Source: Candidatus Delongbacteria bacterium (GTDB lineage Bacteria; CAIWAD01). From it: a DNA stretch of 64,000 bases. Positions 7,807 to 15,476 of the stretch are shown one piece after another. The DNA lies in NCBI GenBank assembly GCA_041675285.1, contig JBAYTZ010000009.1, positions 84,766 through 148,765 of the forward strand, read 5' to 3'. Each line of letters opens with the position of its first letter. The first letter of the stretch is position 1. Both the position numbers and the translations under genes were made by a program. A model generated the notes under the pieces. It saw only the letters and a list, made by a program, of their open reading frames with translations. It was not told where the DNA came from and searched no databases.

Positions 7807-8793
7807 ATGTACCGGGTGAGCGCGCCGTTTCGCGGGCGGGTCTCGCCCTGGCGACGCTGGCGGCGTGATCTCCTGCTGGCCCTGGCGGCCGGCGCGCTGG
7901 GACTGGGGCTGGGCGCTTGGCTGGGTCCCAAGCCCGAGGTGCTGGTCACCCGCAGCCGGCCCCTGATGGGCACGCTGATGGAGATCCGCCTGCCCGGTCC
8001 GCTGGATGCGGCGGGCGAGGCGGCGGTGGCCGCGGCCTTTGCCGAGATGGCCCGCGTGGAGCGCGTGCTGGCGCCCTATCGGCCCGGCGGCGGACCGGCG
8101 AGCGCGGCGGAAAGCCTGGAGGTGACACAGCTGCTGAAGTTGGGCCGGCAGGTGGGGGCGGCCAGCCTGGGCGCGCTGGATCTGCGGATCCGCGACTGGG
8201 TGGAGTTGTGGGGCTTTGAAAGCACGCCGCGCAAACCGTCCCAAACCGAACTGGACTCCCTGGCTCGGCGGCGGGCCCTGCGACCCGTCAGCGGCGATTG
8301 GCGCGAGTATTCCTTTGGGTGCGTGGCTGCGGGGTACGCCGTGGACCGGGCCCTGCAGGTGCTGAAGGCCCGGGGCCTGACCCGCGCGCTGGTGAATGCC
8401 GGCGGCGAAGTGGGAGTGCTGGGGCAAGGCTGGCGGGTGGGCGTGCAGGATCCGCGGGATTCCCTGGCCCTGCTGGCCCGCCTGACCCTGGACGAGGGCC
8501 AGTTCGTGGCCACCTCGGGGGACTACCAGAGCGCCTTCGAGGCGGAAGGCCGGCGCTGGCATCACCTGCTGCAGCCGGCCACGGGCCTGCCCGCAACCGA
8601 GTGCCGCAGCGTGTCGGTGCGGGCGCCGAGCTGCGCCGAGGCGGACATCTGGGCGACGGCCCTGTTCGTCATGGGGCCCGCGGGCGCTTTGGCAATGGCC
8701 CAGCGCCGTCCGGAACTGGAAGTGTTGGTGGTGGATGCCGAGGGCCAGACCGCCCGCAGCGCGGGTTGGGACGCCCCGGTCAGGAGGAAGTGA
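7807..8793 (+). CDS. apbE: FAD:protein FMN transferase
   Basis: ApbE transfers FMN from FAD to a Thr in the (S/T)GAT motif of exported flavoproteins such as RnfG and RnfD. The 328-residue protein has an N-terminal membrane anchor (about residues 20-40) without a lipobox Cys. It then shows MGTLMEI, the FAD-binding NAGGEVGVLG, HHLLQPATGLPA and the metal-site region CAEADIWATALFVMG, all diagnostic. It starts 4 bases after the NusG-II-like gene and overlaps rnfB by one base. This placement indicates it serves the Rnf complex encoded around it. Confidence 0.94.
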   Translation: MYRVSAPFRGRVSPWRRWRRDLLLALAAGALGLGLGAWLGPKPEVLVTRSRPLMGTLMEIRLPGPLDAAGEAAVAAAFAEMARVERVLAPYRPGGGPASAAESLEVTQLLKLGRQVGAASLGALDLRIRDWVELWGFESTPRKPSQTELDSLARRRALRPVSGDWREYSFGCVAAGYAVDRALQVLKARGLTRALVNAGGEVGVLGQGWRVGVQDPRDSLALLARLTLDEGQFVATSGDYQSAFEAEGRRWHHLLQPATGLPATECRSVSVRAPSCAEADIWATALFVMGPAGALAMAQRRPELEVLVVDAEGQTARSAGWDAPVRRK

Positions 8794-9653
8794 TGGAAGC
8801 GACGCTGATTCCCGCCCTGTTCACCATGGGCGGACTGGGCATCTTCTTCGCCGGCGCCCTGGCGCTGGCGGATCGTAAACTCCGCGTGGAGGAGGATCCG
8901 CGCATCGCCCTGGTGGCCGAGCAATTGCCCGGCGCCAACTGCGGCGCCTGCGGCCTGGCGGGCTGCCAGGATTTCGCCGTCCGGGTGGTGGCCGGCGAGG
9001 CCGCGCTGACCGGTTGTCCCGTGGGTGGCTCCGAGGTAGCCGCGGAGATCGCCCGCGTGCTGGGCGTGGAACCCGGTGAGAGCGTGCGGCTGGTGGCCCG
9101 CGTGCACTGCCGGGGCGGGGACGGTCAGGCGGCGGACAAGCCGGTCGAGTACGTGGGGCCCGCCTCCTGCAGCGCCCAGGCCCTGGTGGGCGGCGGCGAG
9201 AAGGCCTGCCTCTACGGCTGCCTGGGGGGCGGCGAATGCGTGACGGCCTGCCAGTTCGACGCCCTGATCATGAACGACCAAGGACTGCCCGAGGTGATCG
9301 ACGAGCTCTGCACGGGCTGCGGCGCCTGCGTGCGCGCCTGTCCGCGCGATGTGCTGGAACTGCACCCCGAAGACCGCGACCTCTTCATCTTCTGCCGCAG
9401 CCACGACGATCCCAAGACGGCCAAGAAAGTCTGCGCCGTGGCCTGCCTGGGCTGCGGGATCTGCGCCCGTAAAAGCAACGGAGCCATCACCCTGCGCGAG
9501 AATCTGGCCATCATCGACTACGAGCGCGTCGATCCGGCGGAGATCCCGCTGGACAAATGCCGGACAGGGGCCATCGGCCTGTTGTCGGCCCAGTCCCAGC
9601 CGGCGGCCGAGACGCAGCCGGCGGCACCGGAATCCGCCGCGTCGGCGGCCTGA
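8793..9653 (+). CDS. rnfB: Rnf complex subunit B
   Basis: RnfB is the iron-sulfur subunit thought to take electrons from ferredoxin. The 286-residue protein has an N-terminal membrane anchor (residues 5-25), the CGACGLAGC cluster motif, and a long C-terminal ferredoxin region with CLYGCLGGGECVTACQ, CTGCGACVRACP and CLGCGICARK. This multi-cluster form resembles the long RnfB of clostridia and Bacteroidetes rather than the short enteric one. A Pro/Ala-rich tail ends the protein. The ATG at 8793 sits in the apbE stop (TGATG) with AGGAGG just upstream, so rnfB is translationally coupled to apbE. Confidence 0.95.
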   Translation: MEATLIPALFTMGGLGIFFAGALALADRKLRVEEDPRIALVAEQLPGANCGACGLAGCQDFAVRVVAGEAALTGCPVGGSEVAAEIARVLGVEPGESVRLVARVHCRGGDGQAADKPVEYVGPASCSAQALVGGGEKACLYGCLGGGECVTACQFDALIMNDQGLPEVIDELCTGCGACVRACPRDVLELHPEDRDLFIFCRSHDDPKTAKKVCAVACLGCGICARKSNGAITLRENLAIIDYERVDPAEIPLDKCRTGAIGLLSAQSQPAAETQPAAPESAASAA

Positions 9654-9658
9654 GTCAC

Positions 9659-10123
9659 ATGGAGTCCCCCCAGGCCCTGCGCCGGCCGCCCGAGCTCCAG
9701 CTGGAAGAAGGCGTGGTGTTGGAGGTGGAACTCGGTCCGCCGGCCCGCATCCGCGTGCAGCTCAGCGCCGGCCCGGGTTGCGAGGAGTGCGGCGCCCGCT
9801 TGATCTGCCGCCCGGAGGATCCGGAGCGGCGCAGCCTCTGGGTGCGCGTGGACGACCCCCTGCCGGACGTGGGCAGCCAGGTCCGTCTGGCTGTGGAGGG
9901 CTCGCGCCTGCTCGTGGCCAGCACCTGGGCCTATGGGTTGCCGCTGCTCGGCCTCTGCGCGGGAGTCGGACTGGGCTGGTGGCTCGGCGCCGGCTGGCCG
10001 GCCCGCGAACTCTTGGCATTTCTGGCCGGTCTGCTCGGGGCCGCGCTGCCCTATGCTCTGCTCGCGCGGCGCAGCCGCCGCCGCCCCGAGGAGGAGTGGC
10101 TGGGCGCGCGCCTCCTGCCCTGA
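9659..10123 (+). CDS. RseC/MucC-like membrane protein
   Basis: The 154-residue protein resembles the RseC (SoxR-reducing) family. It has an N-terminal soluble part beginning EEGVVLEVELG, with four Cys in CEECGARLIC, then two membrane helices (about residues 83-102 and 108-127) and a basic tail. RseC/RsxC homologues are often encoded with rnf (rsx) genes and have been linked to electron supply to SoxR in enteric bacteria. As the last gene of this rnf operon, 5 bases after rnfB, it is probably an Rnf accessory factor. The start has no good ribosome site, so it may depend on coupling. Confidence 0.75.
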   Translation: MESPQALRRPPELQLEEGVVLEVELGPPARIRVQLSAGPGCEECGARLICRPEDPERRSLWVRVDDPLPDVGSQVRLAVEGSRLLVASTWAYGLPLLGLCAGVGLGWWLGAGWPARELLAFLAGLLGAALPYALLARRSRRRPEEEWLGARLLP

Positions 10124-10192
10124 ATCCGCCGCTAGGGACTTGCGCCGACGCCTCTCCCTGCGCAAGTTGCAGGCCCAAAGCCCGGAGGAGAG

Positions 10193-10555
10193 ATGGCTTA
10201 CGATTCCGACAACGTCTTCGCCCGCATCCTGCGGGGCGAGATCCCCTGCCGCGCTGTCTACGAGGACGATTTCGCCCTGGCCTTCCACGATCTGCATCCC
10301 CAGGCGCCCGTCCACGTGCTGGTGATCCCCAAGGGTCCCTACACCAGCCTGGAGGACTTCAGTCGAGCGGCGCCGCCCGCGCTGCAGGCGGGTTTCCTGC
10401 GGGCCGTGGGCGAGACCGCGCGGCGGCTGGGGCTGGCGGAGGGCGGCTACCGCGTGCTGGCCAACCACGGCCGGGACGGCGGCCAGGAAGTGCCCCACTT
10501 GCACGTCCACATCTTCGGCGGACGCCCGCTGGGGCGCATGGTCCAGCCTGCCTGA
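10193..10555 (+). CDS. HIT family nucleotide-binding protein (HinT-like)
   Basis: This 120-residue cytosolic protein belongs to the histidine-triad family, which hydrolyses nucleoside phosphoramidates and related adenylates. It has the N-terminal DNVFARILRGEIPCR signature of the HinT branch and the active-site triad HLHVHIFGG at the C-terminal end. The length is normal for HinT. GGAGGAGAG directly precedes the ATG. It follows the rnf operon by 69 bases and precedes the greA leader. Confidence 0.92.
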   Translation: MAYDSDNVFARILRGEIPCRAVYEDDFALAFHDLHPQAPVHVLVIPKGPYTSLEDFSRAAPPALQAGFLRAVGETARRLGLAEGGYRVLANHGRDGGQEVPHLHVHIFGGRPLGRMVQPA

Positions 10556-10593
10556 CGGCCGGAGCCGCGGGGTTCCGGACGGGCGGATCAGGC

Positions 10594-10622
10594 TTGGCAG
10601 GGCAACATTCTTGTCCTATCTT
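10594..10622 (+). promoter_or_regulatory. Probable greA promoter
   Basis: TTGGCA at 10594 and TATCTT at 10617 are separated by exactly 17 bases, a good sigma-70-type pair (-35 5/6, -10 4/6). The predicted transcription start is near 10629. This gives a leader of about 110 bases before the greA GTG, and that leader contains a terminator hairpin. Confidence 0.6.
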
Positions 10623-10692
10623 TCCCGCCGTCGGCAGGCGGATGGCCTCCCGGCCCCGGGTGCTTCCCTGCCCGGGCGAAGAGACCCGCACA

Positions 10693-10717
10693 AGTGGCGC
10701 CGCCGGCGCCACTTTTT
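10693..10717 (+). terminator. Terminator hairpin in the greA leader (candidate attenuator)
   Basis: A perfect 9-bp stem, AGTGGCGCC / GGCGCCACT, with a GCC loop is followed by five T residues. It ends only 8 bases before the AAGGAG ribosome site of greA. Any greA mRNA starting at the upstream promoter must read through it, so it looks like an attenuator rather than a simple end of the hinT unit. Confidence 0.88.
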
Positions 10718-10736
10718 CATGCACAAGGAGAGGCCG

Positions 10737-11219
10737 GTGAGTCAGGTCATCACGCGCAAATCCTATCTGAGGCTCCAGGGGGAGCTGAAGAACATGCGGG
10801 AAGTGGAGCAGCTGGCCATCCGCGACCGCATTTCCGCCGCGCGCGACCTGGGGGACTTGTCCGAGAATGCTGAGTATCACGCCGCGCGCGAGGAACTCAG
10901 CATGCTGATGTACAAAGTGGCCAAGCTGGAGGAGCGGCTGGCCGACTGTCGCATCGTGGACGAGGACGAGATCGACGCCTCCAGCGTGCGCGCCTTCACC
11001 GAAGTCACGCTGATGGACTTGAACCTCAAGCGCGAGGTGATCTTCAAGCTGGTGGAGCCCGAGCAGATGGACTTTGCCAGCGGCCGGATCTCCGTGGGGA
11101 GCCCAATTGCCAAGGGATTGATCGGCAAGAAGATCGGCGAGGTGGCCGAGATTGAGGTCCCCGCCGGCGTCAAGCGCTACCAGGTGCTGAAGATCGACAA
11201 GTACTTCGGGGACGCCTGA
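10737..11219 (+). CDS. greA: Transcript cleavage factor GreA
   Basis: GreA enters the secondary channel of backtracked RNA polymerase and stimulates RNA cleavage. The 160-residue protein has the N-terminal coiled coil with the acidic tip signature DLGDLSENAEYHAARE and a C-terminal FKBP-like domain (SVGSPIAKGLIGKKIGE). I chose the GTG at 10737 because AAGGAG at 10725 is correctly spaced and the family begins there; an ATG at 10719 would lie on top of the ribosome site. The upstream leader contains a promoter and a terminator hairpin, so expression is probably controlled by attenuation. Confidence 0.95.
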   Translation: MSQVITRKSYLRLQGELKNMREVEQLAIRDRISAARDLGDLSENAEYHAAREELSMLMYKVAKLEERLADCRIVDEDEIDASSVRAFTEVTLMDLNLKREVIFKLVEPEQMDFASGRISVGSPIAKGLIGKKIGEVAEIEVPAGVKRYQVLKIDKYFGDA

Positions 11220-11250
11220 GCCGCGACGCGGCCGGTCCCGGAAAGGACCC

Positions 11251-12612
11251 ATGCTCATCTCGCCTGCCCGACGCCTGCAGGGCAGCCTGCACCTGCCGGG
11301 CGACAAATCCCTCAGTCATCGCCACATCCTGCGCGCCGCCCTGGTGGAGGGGCGCAGCGGCCTGTTGAACCTGCCGGAGAGCCTGGACATCCGTGCCAGC
11401 CTGGACGCCGTGGCGGCTCTGGGTGTGGGCGTCTCCCGCGCGGACGGCCGGGTCTGGCTGGACAGCCCCGGGCTGGAGGGCTGGCGCCAGCCCACCTCCG
11501 CCATCGACTGCGGCAACAGCGGAACCACGGCGCGCCTGTTACTGGGCCTCTTGGCCGGCAGCAGCCTGGACGTGGAGCTGCGCGGCGACGAATCCCTCGC
11601 GCGCCGGCCCATGGCCCGGGTGGCCGAACCGCTGCGGCGCATGGGCGCCCGGATCGACCTGGCGGGCGACGGTCTGCCGCTGCGCGTGCGCGGCGCCCGC
11701 CTGGAGGGAATCCGCTTCGACTTGCCCGTGCCCAGTGCCCAACTGAAGAGCGCCGTCCTGCTGGCCGGCCTGCTGGCCTCCGGCGAAACCCGGGTGCGCG
11801 AATCCCTGCCCTGCCGGGACCACACGGAGCGGCTGCTGGGCTTGAATTCCGAGGTGGTGGACTTCGCCAGCCAGGGGCGCGCGGGCATCGTGCGCGAGTG
11901 GATCGTCAGCGGGCGGGACCTGCCGCGCCAGCCCTGGAGCGACATCCGTCTGCCCGCGGATCCCAGCACGGCCGCGTTCTACGTGGTGGCCACGCTGCTG
12001 CTGGACGAGGGCGAACTGGTCCTGCCCGAGTTGCTGGTCAACCCCTTCCGGCGCGACTACCTGGATGAGTTGCAGGAGTGGGGCGCTTTGCTGGAGCTGG
12101 AGGAGATCCCCGGCGAAGGCTTCTGCGGCCCCACTTTCTGCGGGCTGGAGGGCTGCAACCCCGGCGAGCAGTGCCCCATCGCCGAACCCGTGGCCAACCT
12201 GCGCGTGCGGGCCGGTCTGCCCCTGAGCGCCCGGCCGCTCTCCGGCCGCCGTCTGCCGCGCCTGATCGACGAGATTCCCGCCCTGGCCGTGGCCGCCATG
12301 CGCTCGGACACGCCCTTCGACGTCTCCGACGCGGCCGAACTGCGCCTGAAGGAGAGCGACCGCCTGCACGGGCTGGTGGAGCTGCTGCGGGCTTTCGGCG
12401 GCCAGGTGGAGGAGCGCGCCGACGGCTTCCGGCTGGAGGCGCCCGCGGTCATCCGCGCGGCCCGGTACGACGCGCGCGGGGATCATCGGCTGGCCATGGC
12501 CGCCGCCGTGCTGGCGCTGGCCGCCGACGGCGAGAGCGAGATCCTGGGACTGGAGTCCGCCGCCGTCAGCCATCCCGCCTTTCTCGAGGATCTGCGAACC
12601 CTGCTGGATTGA
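11251..12612 (+). CDS. aroA: 3-phosphoshikimate 1-carboxyvinyltransferase (EPSP synthase)
   Basis: EPSP synthase joins shikimate 3-phosphate and phosphoenolpyruvate, the sixth step to chorismate. The 453-residue protein shows the N-terminal PGDKSLSHR, CGNSGTTARL, SLARRPM (RPM loop), DPSTAAFY and the C-terminal LRLKESDR. It is slightly longer than usual because of an unusual insert around residues 286-309 bearing four Cys (C292, C297, C302, C308) just before EPVANLRV. GAAAGGA precedes the ATG. It heads the aromatic gene run aroA-aroE-aroC-aroK. Confidence 0.95.
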   Translation: MLISPARRLQGSLHLPGDKSLSHRHILRAALVEGRSGLLNLPESLDIRASLDAVAALGVGVSRADGRVWLDSPGLEGWRQPTSAIDCGNSGTTARLLLGLLAGSSLDVELRGDESLARRPMARVAEPLRRMGARIDLAGDGLPLRVRGARLEGIRFDLPVPSAQLKSAVLLAGLLASGETRVRESLPCRDHTERLLGLNSEVVDFASQGRAGIVREWIVSGRDLPRQPWSDIRLPADPSTAAFYVVATLLLDEGELVLPELLVNPFRRDYLDELQEWGALLELEEIPGEGFCGPTFCGLEGCNPGEQCPIAEPVANLRVRAGLPLSARPLSGRRLPRLIDEIPALAVAAMRSDTPFDVSDAAELRLKESDRLHGLVELLRAFGGQVEERADGFRLEAPAVIRAARYDARGDHRLAMAAAVLALAADGESEILGLESAAVSHPAFLEDLRTLLD

Positions 12613-12651
12613 ATCCCTGGCGGGCCGGTCCCGCGTTGGAGGATCGCCCTC

Positions 12652-13557
12652 ATGCCCGAGTACTTTCCCCGTCCGGTCTCCCCCCCGACGCAGCTGCGAG
12701 GCCCGCTCCGCGTGGGCCTGATCGGGCGCCGGCTGCAGGGAAGCCTCTCGCCCTTCCTGCACCGCCGTGCCGCCGAGCTGGCCGGAGTGGAGCTGCAGTT
12801 CGAACTGGTGGAACTGGCTGAAGCGTCGGAACTCCCCGGCGCGCTGCGCCGCCTGCACCAGGAGCGCTGGCAGGGCTTCTCCGTCACCATGCCCTGGAAG
12901 ACCCGGGTGGGCGACCACCTGCTGGGTCAGAGCCCGGACGCCATCTCCATCGGCGGGGTCAACCTGCTGCTGCGGGCGGACGAGGGCTGGATCGGCGAGA
13001 ACAGCGACGCCGAGGGCTTCCTGCGTCCGCTGGCCCGGCGCCGGCTGGCCTTCCGGCGCGTGCTGGTGGTGGGCACGGGCGGGGCCGCGCGGGCCGTGCT
13101 GCACGTGCTGGCCTCCATGCCCTTCGTGGAGGAAGTCTGGGTGCGCGGCCGGCGACGGGAAGCCGCCCAACTGCTGGTGGACGAATTCGGGCTGGAGCCG
13201 CGCCGCTGGCACGCCCTGGGCTGGGAGGATTCGCTGCCCGGGAGGGCCGACCTGCTGGTGAACGCCACGCCGCTGGGCACGGCGGGTCTGTTTCCGGACG
13301 AATTGCCCTGCCCGGTGGAGTGGATCCAGCCGGACTCCACCTGCTACGACCTGGTCTACCAACCGCGCGCGACGCCGTTTGTGCGCGCGGCCCGGGAACG
13401 CGGCGCCGGGGTGGTGGAGGGCCTGGAGATGCTGACGGCCCAGGCCCGGCGGGCCTTCGAGGCCTGGACGGGCCGGCCCTTTGCCGAAGACGTGCTCTGG
13501 CGGGAGTTGGAATTGGATCCGGCCGGCGCGCCGCGCCCGGACGCTGCGCATGCTTGA
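12652..13557 (+). CDS. aroE: Shikimate dehydrogenase
   Basis: AroE reduces 3-dehydroshikimate to shikimate with NADPH. The 301-residue protein has the substrate site GSLSPFLH, the catalytic lysine in FSVTMPWKT (NVTxPxK in most relatives), the conserved Asp in ENSDAEGF, the nucleotide-binding VVGTGGAARAV and the NATPLG motif. A C-terminal extension rich in Ala and Pro is probably disordered. GGAGG lies 9 bases before the ATG. The gene is 39 bases after aroA. A further 198-base spacer separates it from aroC. Confidence 0.94.
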   Translation: MPEYFPRPVSPPTQLRGPLRVGLIGRRLQGSLSPFLHRRAAELAGVELQFELVELAEASELPGALRRLHQERWQGFSVTMPWKTRVGDHLLGQSPDAISIGGVNLLLRADEGWIGENSDAEGFLRPLARRRLAFRRVLVVGTGGAARAVLHVLASMPFVEEVWVRGRRREAAQLLVDEFGLEPRRWHALGWEDSLPGRADLLVNATPLGTAGLFPDELPCPVEWIQPDSTCYDLVYQPRATPFVRAARERGAGVVEGLEMLTAQARRAFEAWTGRPFAEDVLWRELELDPAGAPRPDAAHA

Positions 13558-13698
13558 GTTCATGCCCAAGGATCTGGACGGCCGCGATTCGCACGTGCGA
13601 CCCTCGGCCCCGAGTGCCCGGGGTTTCAGACTGTGTTTCCTGTTCGGCGCGGAACCGGTGCTTCATACGGGATCTTTTGAGCCTGCCTGGCGTGCCCC

Positions 13699-13723
13699 GG
13701 GTGGGTGGGGGGTGGTGGGAGGG
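13699..13723 (+). promoter_or_regulatory. G-quadruplex-forming tract upstream of aroC
   Basis: Five G runs of three or more are separated by one- to four-base loops (GGGTGGGTGGGGGG, then TGGT, GGG, A, GGG). They lie on the coding strand 33 bases before the aroC start. One-base loops make very stable quadruplexes, and the tract would sit in the aroC mRNA leader if transcription comes from upstream. Confidence 0.5.
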
Positions 13724-13755
13724 AATCCCGCCAAATCAGAAAACAGGCAAGCTTC

Positions 13756-14946
13756 ATGAAGTGGCTTTCCGCCGGCGAATCCCACGGTCCCGCCATGGGC
13801 ATCATCCTGGAAGGACTTCCCGCCGGTCTGCCGCTGGGCGCGGCCCGCATCGATCATGAGCTGCACCGCCGCCAGCAGGGCCACGGCCGGGGTGGCCGGA
13901 TGGCCATCGAGCAGGATCAGGTGGAGATCCTGGCCGGCCTGCGGCACGGCCTGACCTTGGGCAGCCCCCTGCACCTGCTGGTGCGCAACCGCGACCACGC
14001 CAACTGGGCCCAGGCCATGCAGGCCGAACCCGTGGACGGCCCGGGCGCCGGCGTGGAGGTGCGGGTGCCCCGACCCGGGCACGCCGACCTGCCCGGCGCG
14101 CTGAAGTACGGCCACCGCGACCTGCGTAACGTGCTGGAGCGGGCCAGCGCGCGCGAGACTGTCAACCGCGTCCTGGCCGGCGCCGTGGCCCTCCAGCTGT
14201 TGGAGCCCATGGGCATCTGCGTGGCGGGCTTCGTGCACGCGCTGGGCGGAGTGGTGGCTGGGGCGCGGCCCGGGTTCGAGGAGGATCCGCGCGAGCTGGT
14301 CCGCCGGGCGGACGCCAGCCCGGTGCGCTGCCTGGACCCCGACGCGGAGGCGGAGATGATCCGCGTCATCGATGCCGCCCACGCGGCGGGCGACACCCTG
14401 GGCGGAGTGGTGGAGCTGCGCGCGACGGGCCTGCCGGCCGGCCTGGGCAGCCACGTGCACTGGGAGCGCCGGCTGGACGGCCGACTAGGCGCGGCCCTGC
14501 TCAGCCTGCCCGCGGTGAAGGGCCTGGAACTGGGGGATGCCTTCGCCCAGTCCGCCCTGGGTGGGCAGGCGGCGCTGGATCCCCTGCGGCCCGCGGCCGG
14601 GACGCCGCCGCTTTCCCGGCAGGGTAACCGGCACGGCGGTTTGGATGGCGGGATGAGCACGGGGGAGACCCTCTGGCTGCGCCTGGCCATGAAACCCCTG
14701 TCCACGTTGCGTCGCCCGCTGCCCAGCGTCAACCTGACCAGCCTCGAAGCCTGTTCGGCCCACCGCGAGCGCAGCGACGTCTGCGCCCTGCCCGCCCTGG
14801 CGGTGGTGGCCGAGCACGTCCTGGCCTGGGAGCTGGCCCGAGCCGTGCTGGAGACCTTCGGCGCGGACACGTGGGAGGAAACCCAGCACCGCTACGCCCG
14901 CCGCGACGAGCGCTGGGAGCGCATCCTCGGACCGGGCACATGCTGA
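13756..14946 (+). CDS. aroC: Chorismate synthase
   Basis: Chorismate synthase eliminates phosphate from EPSP using reduced FMN. The 396-residue protein starts MKWLSAGESHGPAMG, the form seen in Gram-positive-type enzymes. It contains HRRQQGHGRGGRM, the RPGHADLPGALKYGHRD region, RASARET and GGMSTGE, covering the FMN and substrate sites. I chose the ATG at 13756 because the family starts there; its ribosome site is poor (a lone AGG). A G-quadruplex tract lies in the spacer just upstream. The stop overlaps the aroK start. Confidence 0.95.
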   Translation: MKWLSAGESHGPAMGIILEGLPAGLPLGAARIDHELHRRQQGHGRGGRMAIEQDQVEILAGLRHGLTLGSPLHLLVRNRDHANWAQAMQAEPVDGPGAGVEVRVPRPGHADLPGALKYGHRDLRNVLERASARETVNRVLAGAVALQLLEPMGICVAGFVHALGGVVAGARPGFEEDPRELVRRADASPVRCLDPDAEAEMIRVIDAAHAAGDTLGGVVELRATGLPAGLGSHVHWERRLDGRLGAALLSLPAVKGLELGDAFAQSALGGQAALDPLRPAAGTPPLSRQGNRHGGLDGGMSTGETLWLRLAMKPLSTLRRPLPSVNLTSLEACSAHRERSDVCALPALAVVAEHVLAWELARAVLETFGADTWEETQHRYARRDERWERILGPGTC

Positions 14947-15476
14947 TCACGCTGGTGGGCTTCATGGCCTGCGGAAAGTCCACCCTGGGGCCCCTAATGG
15001 CCCTCTGCCTGAACCAGCCCTTCCGTGACCTGGACGCGTGCGTGGAGGCCCGCGCGGGCCGGAGCCTAGCCTGGCTCTTCGAACAAGAAGGAGAGGAGGG
15101 CTTCCGCCGCCTGGAACGCAGCGCCTGGCACGAGCAGGTCCGCGAATTCTCCGGCGTGCTGGCCGTGGGCGGCGGCCTGCCCTGTCAGCCGGGCGGCGTG
15201 GAGGAACTGCGCGCCGCCGGTCCGGTCCTCTTCCTGGACCCGCCGCTGGACCTGCTGCTGGCCCGCCTCCAGGGGGATCGACAGCGGCCCCTGGTGACCG
15301 CCCTGCCGGAGGAGCGGCGCGCGTCGGCGCTGCGCGAACTCTGGGTCCACCGCCGGGATTTCTACCTCCAGGCGGGACGGCGGGTGGAGCTGCCGGCCGG
15401 CGAGGATCTGCCCCGGCAGCTGGACCGGCTGCTGGACGCGCTGGGTGAGGAGCAAACCGTGAGGGGTGGCCGCTGA
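14940..15476 (+). CDS. aroK: Shikimate kinase
   Basis: AroK phosphorylates shikimate with ATP. The 178-residue protein has the P-loop GFMACGKST, the DLD substrate-binding Asp (FRDLDACVE), the GGG motif (AVGGGLP) and the lid region DRQRPLV with the conserved Arg. The start at 14940 lies seven bases inside the end of aroC. The stop overlaps the following gene by one base, so the three are probably translated together. Confidence 0.93.
   Translation: MLITLVGFMACGKSTLGPLMALCLNQPFRDLDACVEARAGRSLAWLFEQEGEEGFRRLERSAWHEQVREFSGVLAVGGGLPCQPGGVEELRAAGPVLFLDPPLDLLLARLQGDRQRPLVTALPEERRASALRELWVHRRDFYLQAGRRVELPAGEDLPRQLDRLLDALGEEQTVRGGR

Noticed and set aside
13550..13759. A 70-codon open frame between aroE and aroC
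   Set aside because: It overlaps the aroE stop, has no ribosome site, runs through the G-quadruplex tract and has no protein-like pattern.
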